Source: JAGVPT01 sp049578505 (GTDB lineage: Bacteria; Bacteroidota; Ignavibacteria; UBA10030; UBA8401). Taken from it: a DNA stretch of 64,000 bases. The notes below the pieces were generated by a model. It was given only the letters and a program-made list of their open reading frames with translations. It had not been told where the DNA came from and ran no database searches. The translations under genes were made by a program, and so were the position numbers. Positions 36,766 to 45,646 of the stretch are shown in pieces. The stretch spans positions 1-64,000 of the forward strand of contig JBAUMC010000033.1 of NCBI GenBank assembly GCA_049578505.1, read 5' to 3'. The number at the start of each line of letters is the position of its first letter. Position 1 is the stretch's first letter.

Positions 36766-36902
36766 AAACTTCTCGTTCGGTAAAGATATCCTCACAAAAA
36801 TAGAGAAAAGATTTTTTACTTCCAACTCTTAGTTGCATTGTCAGATTATGTCTAGTCCTCTAAGCTGATACATCCCATTCCATCCTACAGCTTCCGGACA
36901 AC

Positions 36903-37895
36903 CTACCCCATTTGAAATACTTTGTTAAAGACAAACTCGAGCTGGAACGTTTTCGAAGAGCTCCGGCTTTCAATATAGTCGGCTACTTTTTTCAAACGCC
37001 CGGGTATCGCAAGGATCTTTTCCTGTGCCTGCTTTCCCTTTTCTTTCAAATTGCAAAGTGTTTCCAATCCCCAAGCTTTGATCAGTGCTTCGACGACGGA
37101 AATGTAATCCCTGGGACCGTAAATGCCGGACCGGCGGACAACGTCAGCATACTCGTTAAAATTACGCAACGTATGTCCCGGCATGTCGATGCTGGGCAGA
37201 ATTGCGACTGCCGATGCGAGTGCTTCATCCGGATCGCGTTTCAATACCTCGCCGAAGACCGTCCGATAAAACGTATAGTGGCGCGCCTCATCCATTGCAA
37301 TACTATGGAGGATTTTTTGGAGCGTCGGTTCATACGCACCACACACTCTCCCAGTGCCGTCGTGGGAAATTTGAGTTGCCCGCTCCTGCGCCGACGTATA
37401 AACAAATACTCTATATGGATCTTTGTCCCAATCCGGGTCGAATCCGGAGCGGACATATTGGAATTGCGCTTTTTCCACCGCCGTAAAATTCATGATGCGA
37501 GAATCACGGCAGTAGTCTCTGATGACATTTCCATGGCGATCTTCCTCAGCCGTCCACAAAAAATTCCAATTTTTCCAGAATGAATCGTTCCCAAGATGCA
37601 CTGCGATCAAGCGGTGGAAATGAGGAAGCCCTTCTTCAGTAATCAGATTTAAAGCGAGGGCAACGCGCCCGCTCAACGGAATGCCCTTTGCGCGGTCACG
37701 GACCTGCTTAAGATACAAATCTTCGTTTGTTGTTTCATCGGCGGGTAGAAAATCCGAGGGAAACCATAATTCCCTTTTTTCTTCATGCTTTTGTATCAGA
37801 TCTGAGACGATGCTCTCCATATCAGAGAGGACCTCAAATTTGGCCGACAACAAATGCTTTTCGTCTTTTTCTTCAGAATCTGAAGAATGTATCAT
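36903..37895 (-). CDS. Soluble acyl-ACP desaturase (diiron, FA_desaturase_2)
   Basis: The 330-residue all-helical protein has the two diiron-ligand motifs of plant-type acyl-ACP desaturases, EEDRHGNVIRDY (about residues 116-127) and DEARHYTFY (about 203-211), plus LNLITEEGLPHFHRL for the first Glu ligand. It would introduce a cis double bond into an acyl chain while bound to ACP, with ferredoxin as donor. Such soluble desaturases are known mainly from plants, actinobacteria and a limited number of other bacteria. The ferredoxin at 36076-36336 is a candidate donor. Confidence 0.82.
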   Translation of the reverse strand: MIHSSDSEEKDEKHLLSAKFEVLSDMESIVSDLIQKHEEKRELWFPSDFLPADETTNEDLYLKQVRDRAKGIPLSGRVALALNLITEEGLPHFHRLIAVHLGNDSFWKNWNFLWTAEEDRHGNVIRDYCRDSRIMNFTAVEKAQFQYVRSGFDPDWDKDPYRVFVYTSAQERATQISHDGTGRVCGAYEPTLQKILHSIAMDEARHYTFYRTVFGEVLKRDPDEALASAVAILPSIDMPGHTLRNFNEYADVVRRSGIYGPRDYISVVEALIKAWGLETLCNLKEKGKQAQEKILAIPGRLKKVADYIESRSSSKTFQLEFVFNKVFQMG

Positions 37896-37930
37896 GAGAG
37901 ACCTTTATGTTATGGCACGTTTAGGATGGG

Positions 37931-37990
37931 GGAAAAAAAATCCATGCACCCCGTTCACTGCGACGGAAAAAAGCCGGCGGGGTCGCATGG
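37931..37990 (-). terminator. Strong terminator after HU gene
   Basis: On the reverse strand CCATGCGACCCCG pairs imperfectly with CGGGGTGCATGG (the left arm has one extra G) around a 25-nt loop, followed by A and eight T. It lies 24 bp after the stop of the HU gene. Confidence 0.85.
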
Positions 37991-38013
37991 ATTAGAACAA
38001 GCAAAGAGCCCGA

Positions 38014-38301
38014 TTAATTCTGGGTAAGAATCGCGTCTTTCGCAGCCTTTGCGACGCGGAATTTAACAACTTTTTTCGCTGGAATTTGAATTATCTCGCC
38101 AGTAGCGGGGTTTCGTCCTTGCCGCGCCTTACGGTCAACCAGAACAAGCTTACCGACGCCCGGAATTGTAAACTGATTCTTGGCTTCGGTATATGCAAGT
38201 GTTGCCAGCTCTTCAAAGAAAGCTGTAGCCTGTTTCTTTTTCAGACCAAATTTCTTCGCAAAGTGGTCAGCAATCTGGGATTTTGTCATGGCCTTTGCCA
38301 T
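38014..38301 (-). CDS. hup: HU-family DNA-binding protein
   Basis: The 95-residue protein is of normal HU/IHF length. It starts MTKSQIADHFAKKFGLKKKQATAFFEEL and has the DNA-binding arm GVGKLVLVDRKARQGRNPATGEIIQIPAKKVVKFR in sections, with the intercalating proline (RNPATG). It bends and compacts DNA. It has its own strong terminator, so it is probably a single-gene transcript. Confidence 0.95.
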   Translation of the reverse strand: MAKAMTKSQIADHFAKKFGLKKKQATAFFEELATLAYTEAKNQFTIPGVGKLVLVDRKARQGRNPATGEIIQIPAKKVVKFRVAKAAKDAILTQN

Positions 38302-38637
38302 TGGACGCTCCTTGAATTAGTTAATTAATAATTGATTATGTGAAATAGTAAATAGAACCGATAAGAGCATAAGACTCATGCTGTAAAAACTTATCGGAAA
38401 TATAGGAAAATCGAAAATCAAAAACCAAGCATTATTTAGGAAAAATGAATGTTTTTTTACATTCCAAGAAAAGTGGCGTTTATAGCCGATTTCCTTCATT
38501 TCGCTGTAAATGGGCCCACAACCCCATTTTTTGGGCAAAAACAAGGAACTTTTAGATCTGACCCCCATGTTATGCTAACAAAGGTTAGCAAGATATCACT
38601 AATTCACAGACATCTCATCATCATAAGGAAAATCCCA

Positions 38638-39111
38638 ATGAAGAAACGTTCAATCTCAATCTTTCTTTCGCTTTTCTTGTTGGCATCCATTTCTTTGTTT
38701 GCCCAAGAAAAAATGGAGAAGGCCACTTCCCATACTATGAAAGGATATCTTGTAGACAGAATGTGCGCGACGGGCATGGCCAAGAAGGCACCGGATGAAG
38801 CAATGGCAAAGGCCGCAAAGCATACAAAAAGCTGTGCGCTCGAAGAAAGCTGTCAGGAAAGCGGTTTCGGTTTAATGTCGGATGGTATGTGGTATAAATT
38901 TGACGACAACGGAGATAAACAGGCTCTCGCATTGCTGCAGAAGACTGAAAAGAAAAACGAAATAATGGTAGCAGTAACAGGTACGCACGACGGGGACGTC
39001 TTTAAAGTAACCTCGATAAAAGAGGTGAAGTCGCTTGGATCCAAAAAAGGAATGAAAAAAATGGAACCCGAGCAGAATGATATGAAGATGGATAGCACAA
39101 AAAAGAGTTAA
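38638..39111 (+). CDS. Secreted small protein, unknown
   Basis: 157 residues from ATG 38638, which has AAGGA upstream and begins a clean signal peptide (MKKRSISIFLSLFLLASISLF). The frame is open further 5', but that part is not supported. The mature protein has GYLVDRMCATGM..., KSCALEESCQESGFGLMSDGMWYKFDDNGD and VAVTGTHDGDVFKVTSIKEV, a pattern seen in small periplasmic proteins with a possible beta-barrel/OB-like fold, and then a Lys/Met-rich tail (MKKMEPEQNDMKMDSTKKS). Three cysteines in CATG and CALEESC may bind metal or form disulphides. I do not recognise the family with certainty. Confidence 0.75.
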   Translation: MKKRSISIFLSLFLLASISLFAQEKMEKATSHTMKGYLVDRMCATGMAKKAPDEAMAKAAKHTKSCALEESCQESGFGLMSDGMWYKFDDNGDKQALALLQKTEKKNEIMVAVTGTHDGDVFKVTSIKEVKSLGSKKGMKKMEPEQNDMKMDSTKKS

Positions 39112-39162
39112 CACGACAGCTTCGCGTCGCTGATAGTTGACTATCATTCCAAATTCTTTCTT

Positions 39163-39207
39163 AATGACAAAGCCTCTTTGTTAGGTAAACAAAGAGGCTT
39201 TGTCATT
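39163..39207 (+). terminator. Long perfect hairpin terminator
   Basis: AATGACAAAGCCTCTTTG and CAAAGAGGCTTTGTCATT form an 18-bp perfect stem with a 9-nt loop, 51 bp after the stop of the small secreted protein gene. Short T runs follow on both strands. Confidence 0.8.
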
Positions 39208-39428
39208 TAATTTAATAGAATTTCTAAGGAGTATTCAAATATAGATCAACCATTTGAAAAATTGGTCTGAGCAATACCTGCATTAAATGCCACAGCTTTC
39301 CCCCGGAGAATTTCCGTTGGGGTTCTGTCTTACGCGATAAACCGACCCCTCCGGCTAAGATCACGCAAAATAATAGTTCACCTAGCACTCACATTGAGAC
39401 CCAACCCCTTCGTTGATTTCCGACAACT

Positions 39429-39538
39429 GGTGCTGGCTCAATTTGAGAAAAAATATGTCATGCCCACGTTCCGAAAGAATCCTCCGAAGGAGTCCTTGGG
39501 ACCTTCGGAACGCGGGCAAGACAAATTGAGCCATTACG
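39429..39538 (+). mobile_element. Non-coding MITE-like element, copy A
   Basis: This 110-bp near-palindrome begins GGTGCTGGCTCAATTTG and ends CAAATTGAGCCA followed by a degraded terminus. Inner arms TGCCCACGTTCCGAA and TTCGGAACGCGGGCA match at 14 of 15 positions, so the RNA or single strand would fold into one long hairpin. Flanking CGACAACT (39421-39428) and CGACAGTT (39539-39546) agree at 6 of 8 bases, an aged target duplication. It lies in the 510-bp gap between two forward genes; the remainder of that gap (39208-39420) shows nothing I can name. Confidence 0.72.
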
Positions 39539-39620
39539 CGACAGTTTGCCAAATTGATTGCAATCGAAATTAGCGTTATCTTGTTCGTGTAATTGAGGTT
39601 TTCTTCAAACGTCCAGATAA

Positions 39621-42600
39621 ATGCCGATGTTTTTACGACGTTCCAGCATAATCCTGCTCTTATTTGCGGTCACATTTTGTGCGGCACAAAACACGAAAGA
39701 AAACGCTGATTTCAAGCTTGCCTTCAATTTGTTTAGGGATAAGTTGTACGACCTCTCGCTGGAGCAATTCAAACAATTTATTTCCACATACCCATCCAGC
39801 CCCCAGAGTATTGAGTCAAAATTTTACATCGCGCTTGCGGACCGTGCATTAAAAAAAAGTGACGATGCTCGGGCGGCATTCCAAAATTTCGCCCTTACCT
39901 ATCCCGATCATCCAAAAGCGCCGGATGCATGGTGGAATATCGGTGAGATGTACGGCGAGGAAAAAAAGTTCGGCGACGCTGCATCGGCTTTTGAGCGTAT
40001 CAAAGTATTCCAGCCAAAAAGTACTTTGGCGCCAAAAGCGTTGTTGACTGCAAGCGAGTATTTCGAGCGTGCCGGCGACAACGACAATGCAAAAAGATGC
40101 CTAAGGTCGCTCGTGAGCGATTACCCGACAGATGAACTTGTTACCGCGGCCCACGCTCAACTGGGAACATTGTTTCTCAAGGAAAATAATCTCATTGCAG
40201 CCCGAAGTGAATTGCTCTTAGTGACCGAAAGCGGCGGTGACAAGGAATTGATTGCTGAAGCTTCGCTGCAGTTGGCTTCCGTCGCCGAGTCTTCAGGAAG
40301 ACCGGCAGAAGCAGAACAATTGTATCATGCCATTATCGACGGGAAAAAAACGGAAGTGTCGACGGCCACGCTTGCCCAAGCTAAGTTACAACTTGCTCGA
40401 TTTTATTTTTCATCCGGAAGGCAAGCGGAAGCGATTGAAGGTCTTCAAAATCTAGCCGGGGACTCTCTAAAGCTGCCACAAGGTATACTCCAGCAATCGT
40501 TGCAGGCATTGGGCAATGGTTATTATTCAGTACGGGAATACAAAAAAGCCGCCGATGCATACGAGCGCTCGCTTCTTCACTCTGCAGATTCATCTCTCAT
40601 TGTAACGGCGCTGTTCGGTGCAGGCCAATCATACGATGCTCTGAAAGAATACCGGAAGTCGTTCGCTGCATTTTCGGCGGCAGTCGAGAAGCCCGCGTCC
40701 GCCTCCGAAGAGCGGTACGCGCTCCTCCGTGCAGCGACGTTAGCGAGTTCCCTGAAAGATTTCGAGACGGCCGTTCGATATTACACGAAATGCCTCGATC
40801 TTTTTCCAAACGATGAAGAAGCGCCGGACATCCTCTTTCGCATCGCGGAGTTGCATCGAGTAAACCTCAAAGAGCCGCAAAAAGCAATCGACCTCTATAC
40901 CTCATTTCTTGTACGGTACCCGAATGATGAAGAGTGCGACGATGCGACCTTTTCACTCGGATTAGCTTACGAAGCCCTTCAGGAAACCGGTGAGGCGATG
41001 AAGGCGTACAACAAACTGATCGATATCTATCCAGCGAGCAAGTTTACGGCTGAGGCAATAGAGAAAAAAAATTATCTCCAGAACTATAAATCTCCGGACA
41101 AAGAACAAACGGTAAAGCAGTTGGCACTTCTCATCGGCGACTTGATCCTAGAAAAAGAAAAATCCGAACTCGCGATGAGGCTCGGCGATATTTACCTCAA
41201 TGTACTCCAAGATTTTCCGCAGGCGGCGATCCAGTTCGGCAAAGCTGAATCGGTCGGGAAAGACACCCTAGAGCGCGAAGAAGCCGCATTCAAGCGCACA
41301 GTGGCTTTGTACCGGCAAACCGAAATTGATTCCTCGTCCACCCAGGCATCAATCGAGGCTCTCACAATATTCTTAAAGGAATATCCGGCGGGCAGGTTCA
41401 GCGACGAAGCTGCATACAAACGTTTTCTCCTTCAAGCCAAAAAAGGAGAGGCTAAAGCGAAGGCTGGATTGGCAGACCGGTTTCTGAAAGAGCGGCCTTC
41501 GTCAATTTTCACAGCCAAGGTTTTACTCGCATTGGGTAACGCGCAAAAAGAAATGGGAATGATGAATGAATCCATAGAAACGTATAAGCGAATTGCAAAC
41601 GAATATCCGATCCAGCCTGAGGCCGACGAAGCGACGGCGCAACTCGGAATTCAACTCGCTCATCTCGGCCGCAGCGATACAGCCTCGATCGTGTTCAATG
41701 ATTATCTCCGGGCTTATCCGAAAGGAGTTTTTACCGCGGATATACTGTATGAAAACGGAATGCTGTCGGCGCGTGAAGATAAGCCATTGGGTGCTGTAAC
41801 ACTCTTCGAGCAGCTCAGAACAAAATACTTCTACTCGGCGCGCGCGGTCGATTGCGTTGAAATGCTCGCGGAGAGTTATCAGAAAACGAACCAATTTGAC
41901 AAAGCGGTTGCACTGTATCGCCGGCAGCTTAACAGACTCTCCTCTCCCTTACACGCAAGTTCGAAGGGGAAACTGCAGGTCGTTTTCCAGCTTGGAAAAA
42001 CCTACGATGCAGCAAAGGATACAGTCGACGCACGAAAAGAGTACCTCGATCTCGTTGACGAAGATGCTCATTCCCCGGAGGCATCGGAGGCGTTCGCCAG
42101 GTTGGCGGCGTTTGAAAAACAGGCGGGCAAAATCGACGCTTCAATTCAGTTTTTCGAAAAATCAATCGAAGCCAAACGTACGGCGGTCAATACCGCACAG
42201 CTTGCATCGCTCTATTTTGCCAACAATGATTATCAAAAAGCCATAGCCGACTACGAATCTCTTGCCGGATTGAGCGATGCGGATTCATCGATGCTTAGGT
42301 CCGCGAGGGTTAACGTCATTATTGCCCTCTACCGTTCTGACAAGAGCAAAGAAGCTGAAAGAAAAATCGCAGAGTATTTAAATCTATACGGCTCAGATAG
42401 AAATGCTCTCGCAGAATTTGAATTTGAACAAGCCATGACGTTGTATCGCGGGGAAGAATCCGACCGCGCACTGGAAATCTTGAGGATGTTCCCAACGAAA
42501 TATGACTCCACCGAAATGCTCCCGCAAGCATGTTTTTGGATTGGGAAAATTCTTGAAACAAAAGAATTGCCCGATAGCGCCTTGAAACAATACGATTTCG

Positions 42601-43259
42601 TAATGCGTACGTTCCCTCGCTCCTCCATTCTTCCTAAAGTGTACCTGGCGCTTGGTAATATTTACTTCTTTAAGGAGAATTACGATGAAGCGGTGAAGTA
42701 TTACCGGCTCATCGTTGACAAACCGGATCTCTCGTCCGACATTCTTCCTTTTGCGATGAGCAATCTTATCGAGACCTACAAAGAGCTCGCTTTATATGAT
42801 GGGGCACTCGAACTCACCCGGAGTTTCATCGAAAAATACCCAAACGACGAATCGATACTCGACAAAAAAGTCGACCTCGGAGTGCTGTATCAAAAACTCG
42901 GATACTACGACCAAGCCATCGTGCAACTCGAAGCGCTGCTAGAGACGACCAACAAGGACTTTGAATCTGAAATCCGGTATTACCTCGGCGAGTCGTATTA
43001 CTACAAGGGCGATTACGAGCAGGCCATTCTCGAATTCCTGAAAGTTCCCTACCTCATCACAAAGAAAACAAAAATTGATTGGACTCCGAATTCCTATTAT
43101 ATGTCGGCACAAGCATACGAGAAGATGGGCAAATTCGACCAGGCGCTGAATATGTACCAGCAGATCATTGACAAACCGGGAATCGACCCGGCGTTCAAAA
43201 CAGCAGCTCAAAAAGAAATCAATCGAGTCAAAAGCGGTATAAAGAAAGACTCCCAATAA
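39621..43259 (+). CDS. Giant secreted TPR-repeat protein
   Basis: The 1212-residue protein has a signal peptide (MPMFLRRSSIILLLFAVTFC, cut near CAAQ) and about thirty tetratricopeptide-type repeats (A..F..F...YP..., A..LG..Y...G.Y..AI..F). Its first repeat, LFRDKLYDLSLEQFKQFISTYPSS, is a clear relative of the operon-heading TPR protein at 13443-16487. It is likely a periplasmic or outer-membrane scaffold. The next gene starts 17 bp later and is probably cotranscribed. Confidence 0.82.
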   Translation: MPMFLRRSSIILLLFAVTFCAAQNTKENADFKLAFNLFRDKLYDLSLEQFKQFISTYPSSPQSIESKFYIALADRALKKSDDARAAFQNFALTYPDHPKAPDAWWNIGEMYGEEKKFGDAASAFERIKVFQPKSTLAPKALLTASEYFERAGDNDNAKRCLRSLVSDYPTDELVTAAHAQLGTLFLKENNLIAARSELLLVTESGGDKELIAEASLQLASVAESSGRPAEAEQLYHAIIDGKKTEVSTATLAQAKLQLARFYFSSGRQAEAIEGLQNLAGDSLKLPQGILQQSLQALGNGYYSVREYKKAADAYERSLLHSADSSLIVTALFGAGQSYDALKEYRKSFAAFSAAVEKPASASEERYALLRAATLASSLKDFETAVRYYTKCLDLFPNDEEAPDILFRIAELHRVNLKEPQKAIDLYTSFLVRYPNDEECDDATFSLGLAYEALQETGEAMKAYNKLIDIYPASKFTAEAIEKKNYLQNYKSPDKEQTVKQLALLIGDLILEKEKSELAMRLGDIYLNVLQDFPQAAIQFGKAESVGKDTLEREEAAFKRTVALYRQTEIDSSSTQASIEALTIFLKEYPAGRFSDEAAYKRFLLQAKKGEAKAKAGLADRFLKERPSSIFTAKVLLALGNAQKEMGMMNESIETYKRIANEYPIQPEADEATAQLGIQLAHLGRSDTASIVFNDYLRAYPKGVFTADILYENGMLSAREDKPLGAVTLFEQLRTKYFYSARAVDCVEMLAESYQKTNQFDKAVALYRRQLNRLSSPLHASSKGKLQVVFQLGKTYDAAKDTVDARKEYLDLVDEDAHSPEASEAFARLAAFEKQAGKIDASIQFFEKSIEAKRTAVNTAQLASLYFANNDYQKAIADYESLAGLSDADSSMLRSARVNVIIALYRSDKSKEAERKIAEYLNLYGSDRNALAEFEFEQAMTLYRGEESDRALEILRMFPTKYDSTEMLPQACFWIGKILETKELPDSALKQYDFVMRTFPRSSILPKVYLALGNIYFFKENYDEAVKYYRLIVDKPDLSSDILPFAMSNLIETYKELALYDGALELTRSFIEKYPNDESILDKKVDLGVLYQKLGYYDQAIVQLEALLETTNKDFESEIRYYLGESYYYKGDYEQAILEFLKVPYLITKKTKIDWTPNSYYMSAQAYEKMGKFDQALNMYQQIIDKPGIDPAFKTAAQKEINRVKSGIKKDSQ

Positions 43260-43276
43260 TATAGACGGACGCAATT

Positions 43277-44431
43277 ATGTTCGAAAAAGAAACTGAACAA
43301 CTTATCGCTTTAATCCGCCAGACAACAATCGGTGAAACGAAAGCCATCGGCCTGCGGGAGATTTTCGAATCGAATATCCCGTCTAACGTGAAGGTGTTTT
43401 TTCGCGCCGAAGTCGAATGGATGCTCAATGGAGAACGAAAACCGGAGCCGCGGTCGGCAAAATTTAATTGCAATCTTCCGGAGATTGCCATGCTGCAGGA
43501 TCAAATTAATGCACTGCTCATCCATAATTTCGTTTTTTCAAAGCCCGATTTCGAGGCCACTCTCGATAAAGGGGTCCACTTCACGCTGAATTATCTGTGC
43601 CGGCCTCAGTGGACACTTAACAGTTTTCTTTTCGAAGAGTCTGCGCGTGCTTCAACACAACAGATGCTCGTCAAGCTCCGCTACTGCAGGGATTACGCTT
43701 ATTTCCCGGAGATCCTTCGCAGTTATATTCAGCAGCGCGGCATTGAAGAAATGACGCTCGAGGAGGGGAGAAATCTCATAGCGAGGATCGATGCCGAGGT
43801 AGTAAAAAATCATTCGAGCGTCGAGCTGGCCAGGATGACGCAGCCTCTGTACGATTTTGTCGCCTTCGCCCGGTCGCACAGCATGAGCGCCACTGCCAAA
43901 ACAATTCCAACCCGTGCGTTGATGTACTTTTTTGACGACAAGAAAATGGCCGCAATACATGAGCGCTTATCCCGGGAGCGTGAGACGAATAACTTAAAAG
44001 AATTGAGTTACGGCCAGCTTGTCAACCTCATTGAGAAAATTCAGACTGGAGACGAACACGCCCATCTCTTCGACGAAACGGCCGAGCCCTTGCCGGCGCT
44101 TGACGACGTTTCTCTGGAACTCCCCCCTCTCCCGCCACAAACCAGGGAACCGGATGTAACATTCCGAATACCATCTGAGCCTCCGAAACCCATCCCCCCT
44201 CTTTTTTCCCTTGAAGAAGAACGGTCGATTATCAAACACGTCTTTCACCAGAACGAAGAACAATTCCGAGCGGCGGTGAAGGAAGTACTCGCTGCTTCGA
44301 CGTGGGACGAGGCAGCGCTTGCGATCGATCACTTCTTTTTGATGAACGATGTCGAGCTTTTCTCGAAGGAAGCTATTCTTTTTACAAATAGAGTGCAGAG
44401 CAGATTTGGCGAAGGAGTGAAAAACAAGTAA
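43277..44431 (+). CDS. Unknown protein, 384 residues, partner of giant TPR gene
   Basis: I do not recognise this protein. It is largely helical and soluble, with no signal peptide or membrane segment. A central helical part (about residues 60-250) is followed by a proline-rich hinge (ELPPLPPQTREPDVTFRIPSEPPKPIPPL, about 285-315) and a C-terminal helical domain (about 315-384: EERSIIKHVFHQNEEQFRAAV). It starts 17 bp after the giant secreted TPR gene, suggesting a functional link, perhaps as a cytoplasmic counterpart. Codon use is like its neighbours. Confidence 0.7.
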   Translation: MFEKETEQLIALIRQTTIGETKAIGLREIFESNIPSNVKVFFRAEVEWMLNGERKPEPRSAKFNCNLPEIAMLQDQINALLIHNFVFSKPDFEATLDKGVHFTLNYLCRPQWTLNSFLFEESARASTQQMLVKLRYCRDYAYFPEILRSYIQQRGIEEMTLEEGRNLIARIDAEVVKNHSSVELARMTQPLYDFVAFARSHSMSATAKTIPTRALMYFFDDKKMAAIHERLSRERETNNLKELSYGQLVNLIEKIQTGDEHAHLFDETAEPLPALDDVSLELPPLPPQTREPDVTFRIPSEPPKPIPPLFSLEEERSIIKHVFHQNEEQFRAAVKEVLAASTWDEAALAIDHFFLMNDVELFSKEAILFTNRVQSRFGEGVKNK

Positions 44432-44466
44432 AGAGAAGACCTAAGCAAATAAATAACACGATTATT

Positions 44467-44500
44467 GTTTTAGGGTTTAGGCATTAGAATTTAGGATTTG
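44467..44500. repeat. Degenerate 7-bp tandem repeat tract before obg
   Basis: Heptamers GTTTTAG, GGTTTAG, GCATTAG, AATTTAG stand in register and end eight bases before the obg start codon, which has no Shine-Dalgarno sequence as a result. Confidence 0.7.
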
Positions 44501-44507
44501 TCCTTTT

Positions 44508-45497
44508 ATGTTCATTGATTCCGCAAAAATTTTCGTGCGATCGGGCAACGGCGGCAACGGCATTATCCATTGGCGCCGAGAGAAGTACGTCCCGAAAGGA
44601 GGCCCGGACGGAGGAAACGGCGGCAAGGGAGGCGCCGTGATTATCCGTGCAGAAAAACAGTTGACAACACTGCTCGATTTTCGTTACAAGCGGAGATACA
44701 TCGCGCAAAATGGAAACCCCGGAGAGGGCTCAAATATGGAGGGGAGGTCGGCTCAAGATATTTTAATAAAGGTCCCTTGCGGGACACTTGTGAAAAATGC
44801 ATTGAACGGCGAAATCATCGGCGACCTGATCGACCACGGTGCTGAAATCGTCGTCGCGAGGGGCGGGAAGGGCGGAAAAGGAAATTCAGAATTTGCCACC
44901 TCGACTAACCAGGCGCCACGCATCTGCACGCCGGGCGAAGACGGTAAAGAATTTAACCTGGACCTTGAATTGAAACTCCTTGCTGATGTCGGCCTGGTAG
45001 GATTTCCAAACGCCGGAAAATCGACATTGATCTCAAAAATTTCGGCGGCAAAGCCGAAGATCGCCGATTATCCGTTCACAACGCTGGTACCGAACCTCGG
45101 GATGGTCTATTTTCAAGAGGGAAAGAGCTTCGTCGTCGCAGATATTCCGGGCCTCATCGCAGGGGCTCACGAAGGTAAAGGGCTCGGGACCCAATTTCTC
45201 AGGCACATCGAACGGACGAAAGTCCTTGTATATCTGGTTGAATGTGCAAGCCCTGACCCGAAAAAAGATTTTGCAACATTGGCAAGCGAACTGAAATCGT
45301 TCAATAAAGACCTGCCAAAGAAACCAACGCTGGTGGCTTTGACAAAACTTGACATTGCCGATACGGCACTCCGAAAGGCACTCAAAAAATTAAAATTCCG
45401 TAAAGGAATATCCGTCCATTATATCTCTGCCGTCACCGGAGAGCACCTCGACGGATTAGTAGCAGACATGTGGAAGGCGCTGGAGAAAAAGAAGTGA
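44508..45497 (+). CDS. obg: Obg-family GTPase
   Basis: The 329-residue protein has the glycine-rich Obg domain (residues 1 to about 158, MFIDSAKIFVRSGNGGNGI, GGPDGGNGGKGG) and the G domain: GFPNAGKSTLI (P-loop), FTTLVPNLGMV (switch I), DIPGLIAGA (G3) and TKLD (G4). It lacks the optional C-terminal OCT domain. It acts in large ribosomal subunit assembly and stress signalling in the cytoplasm. The start is conserved, yet no Shine-Dalgarno is visible. Confidence 0.96.
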   Translation: MFIDSAKIFVRSGNGGNGIIHWRREKYVPKGGPDGGNGGKGGAVIIRAEKQLTTLLDFRYKRRYIAQNGNPGEGSNMEGRSAQDILIKVPCGTLVKNALNGEIIGDLIDHGAEIVVARGGKGGKGNSEFATSTNQAPRICTPGEDGKEFNLDLELKLLADVGLVGFPNAGKSTLISKISAAKPKIADYPFTTLVPNLGMVYFQEGKSFVVADIPGLIAGAHEGKGLGTQFLRHIERTKVLVYLVECASPDPKKDFATLASELKSFNKDLPKKPTLVALTKLDIADTALRKALKKLKFRKGISVHYISAVTGEHLDGLVADMWKALEKKK

Positions 45498-45503
45498 CGG
45501 ACT

Positions 45504-45528
45504 CCATAAGATTCCGGACATCTTATGG
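45504..45528 (+). terminator. Possible weak stem-loop after obg
   Basis: CCATAAGA and TCTTATGG pair perfectly around a 9-nt loop seven bases after the obg stop. No good T run follows, so it may only be an mRNA 3' end structure. Confidence 0.35.
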
Positions 45529-45646
45529 AAAATCGCTCTTGTTTGAAAAATTTGATCGGATTCATTGACAGGTTGTCCGACATCTAAAACCGCCATGAAA
45601 CGCATCACGTTGAAATTCACTCCGTTTCTTTGTAGATTCATCCTCA

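Noticed and set aside
38317..38568. Reverse open frame upstream of HU
   Set aside because: Low-complexity aromatic content in an AT-rich spacer, no start signal, and it interferes with the HU leader.
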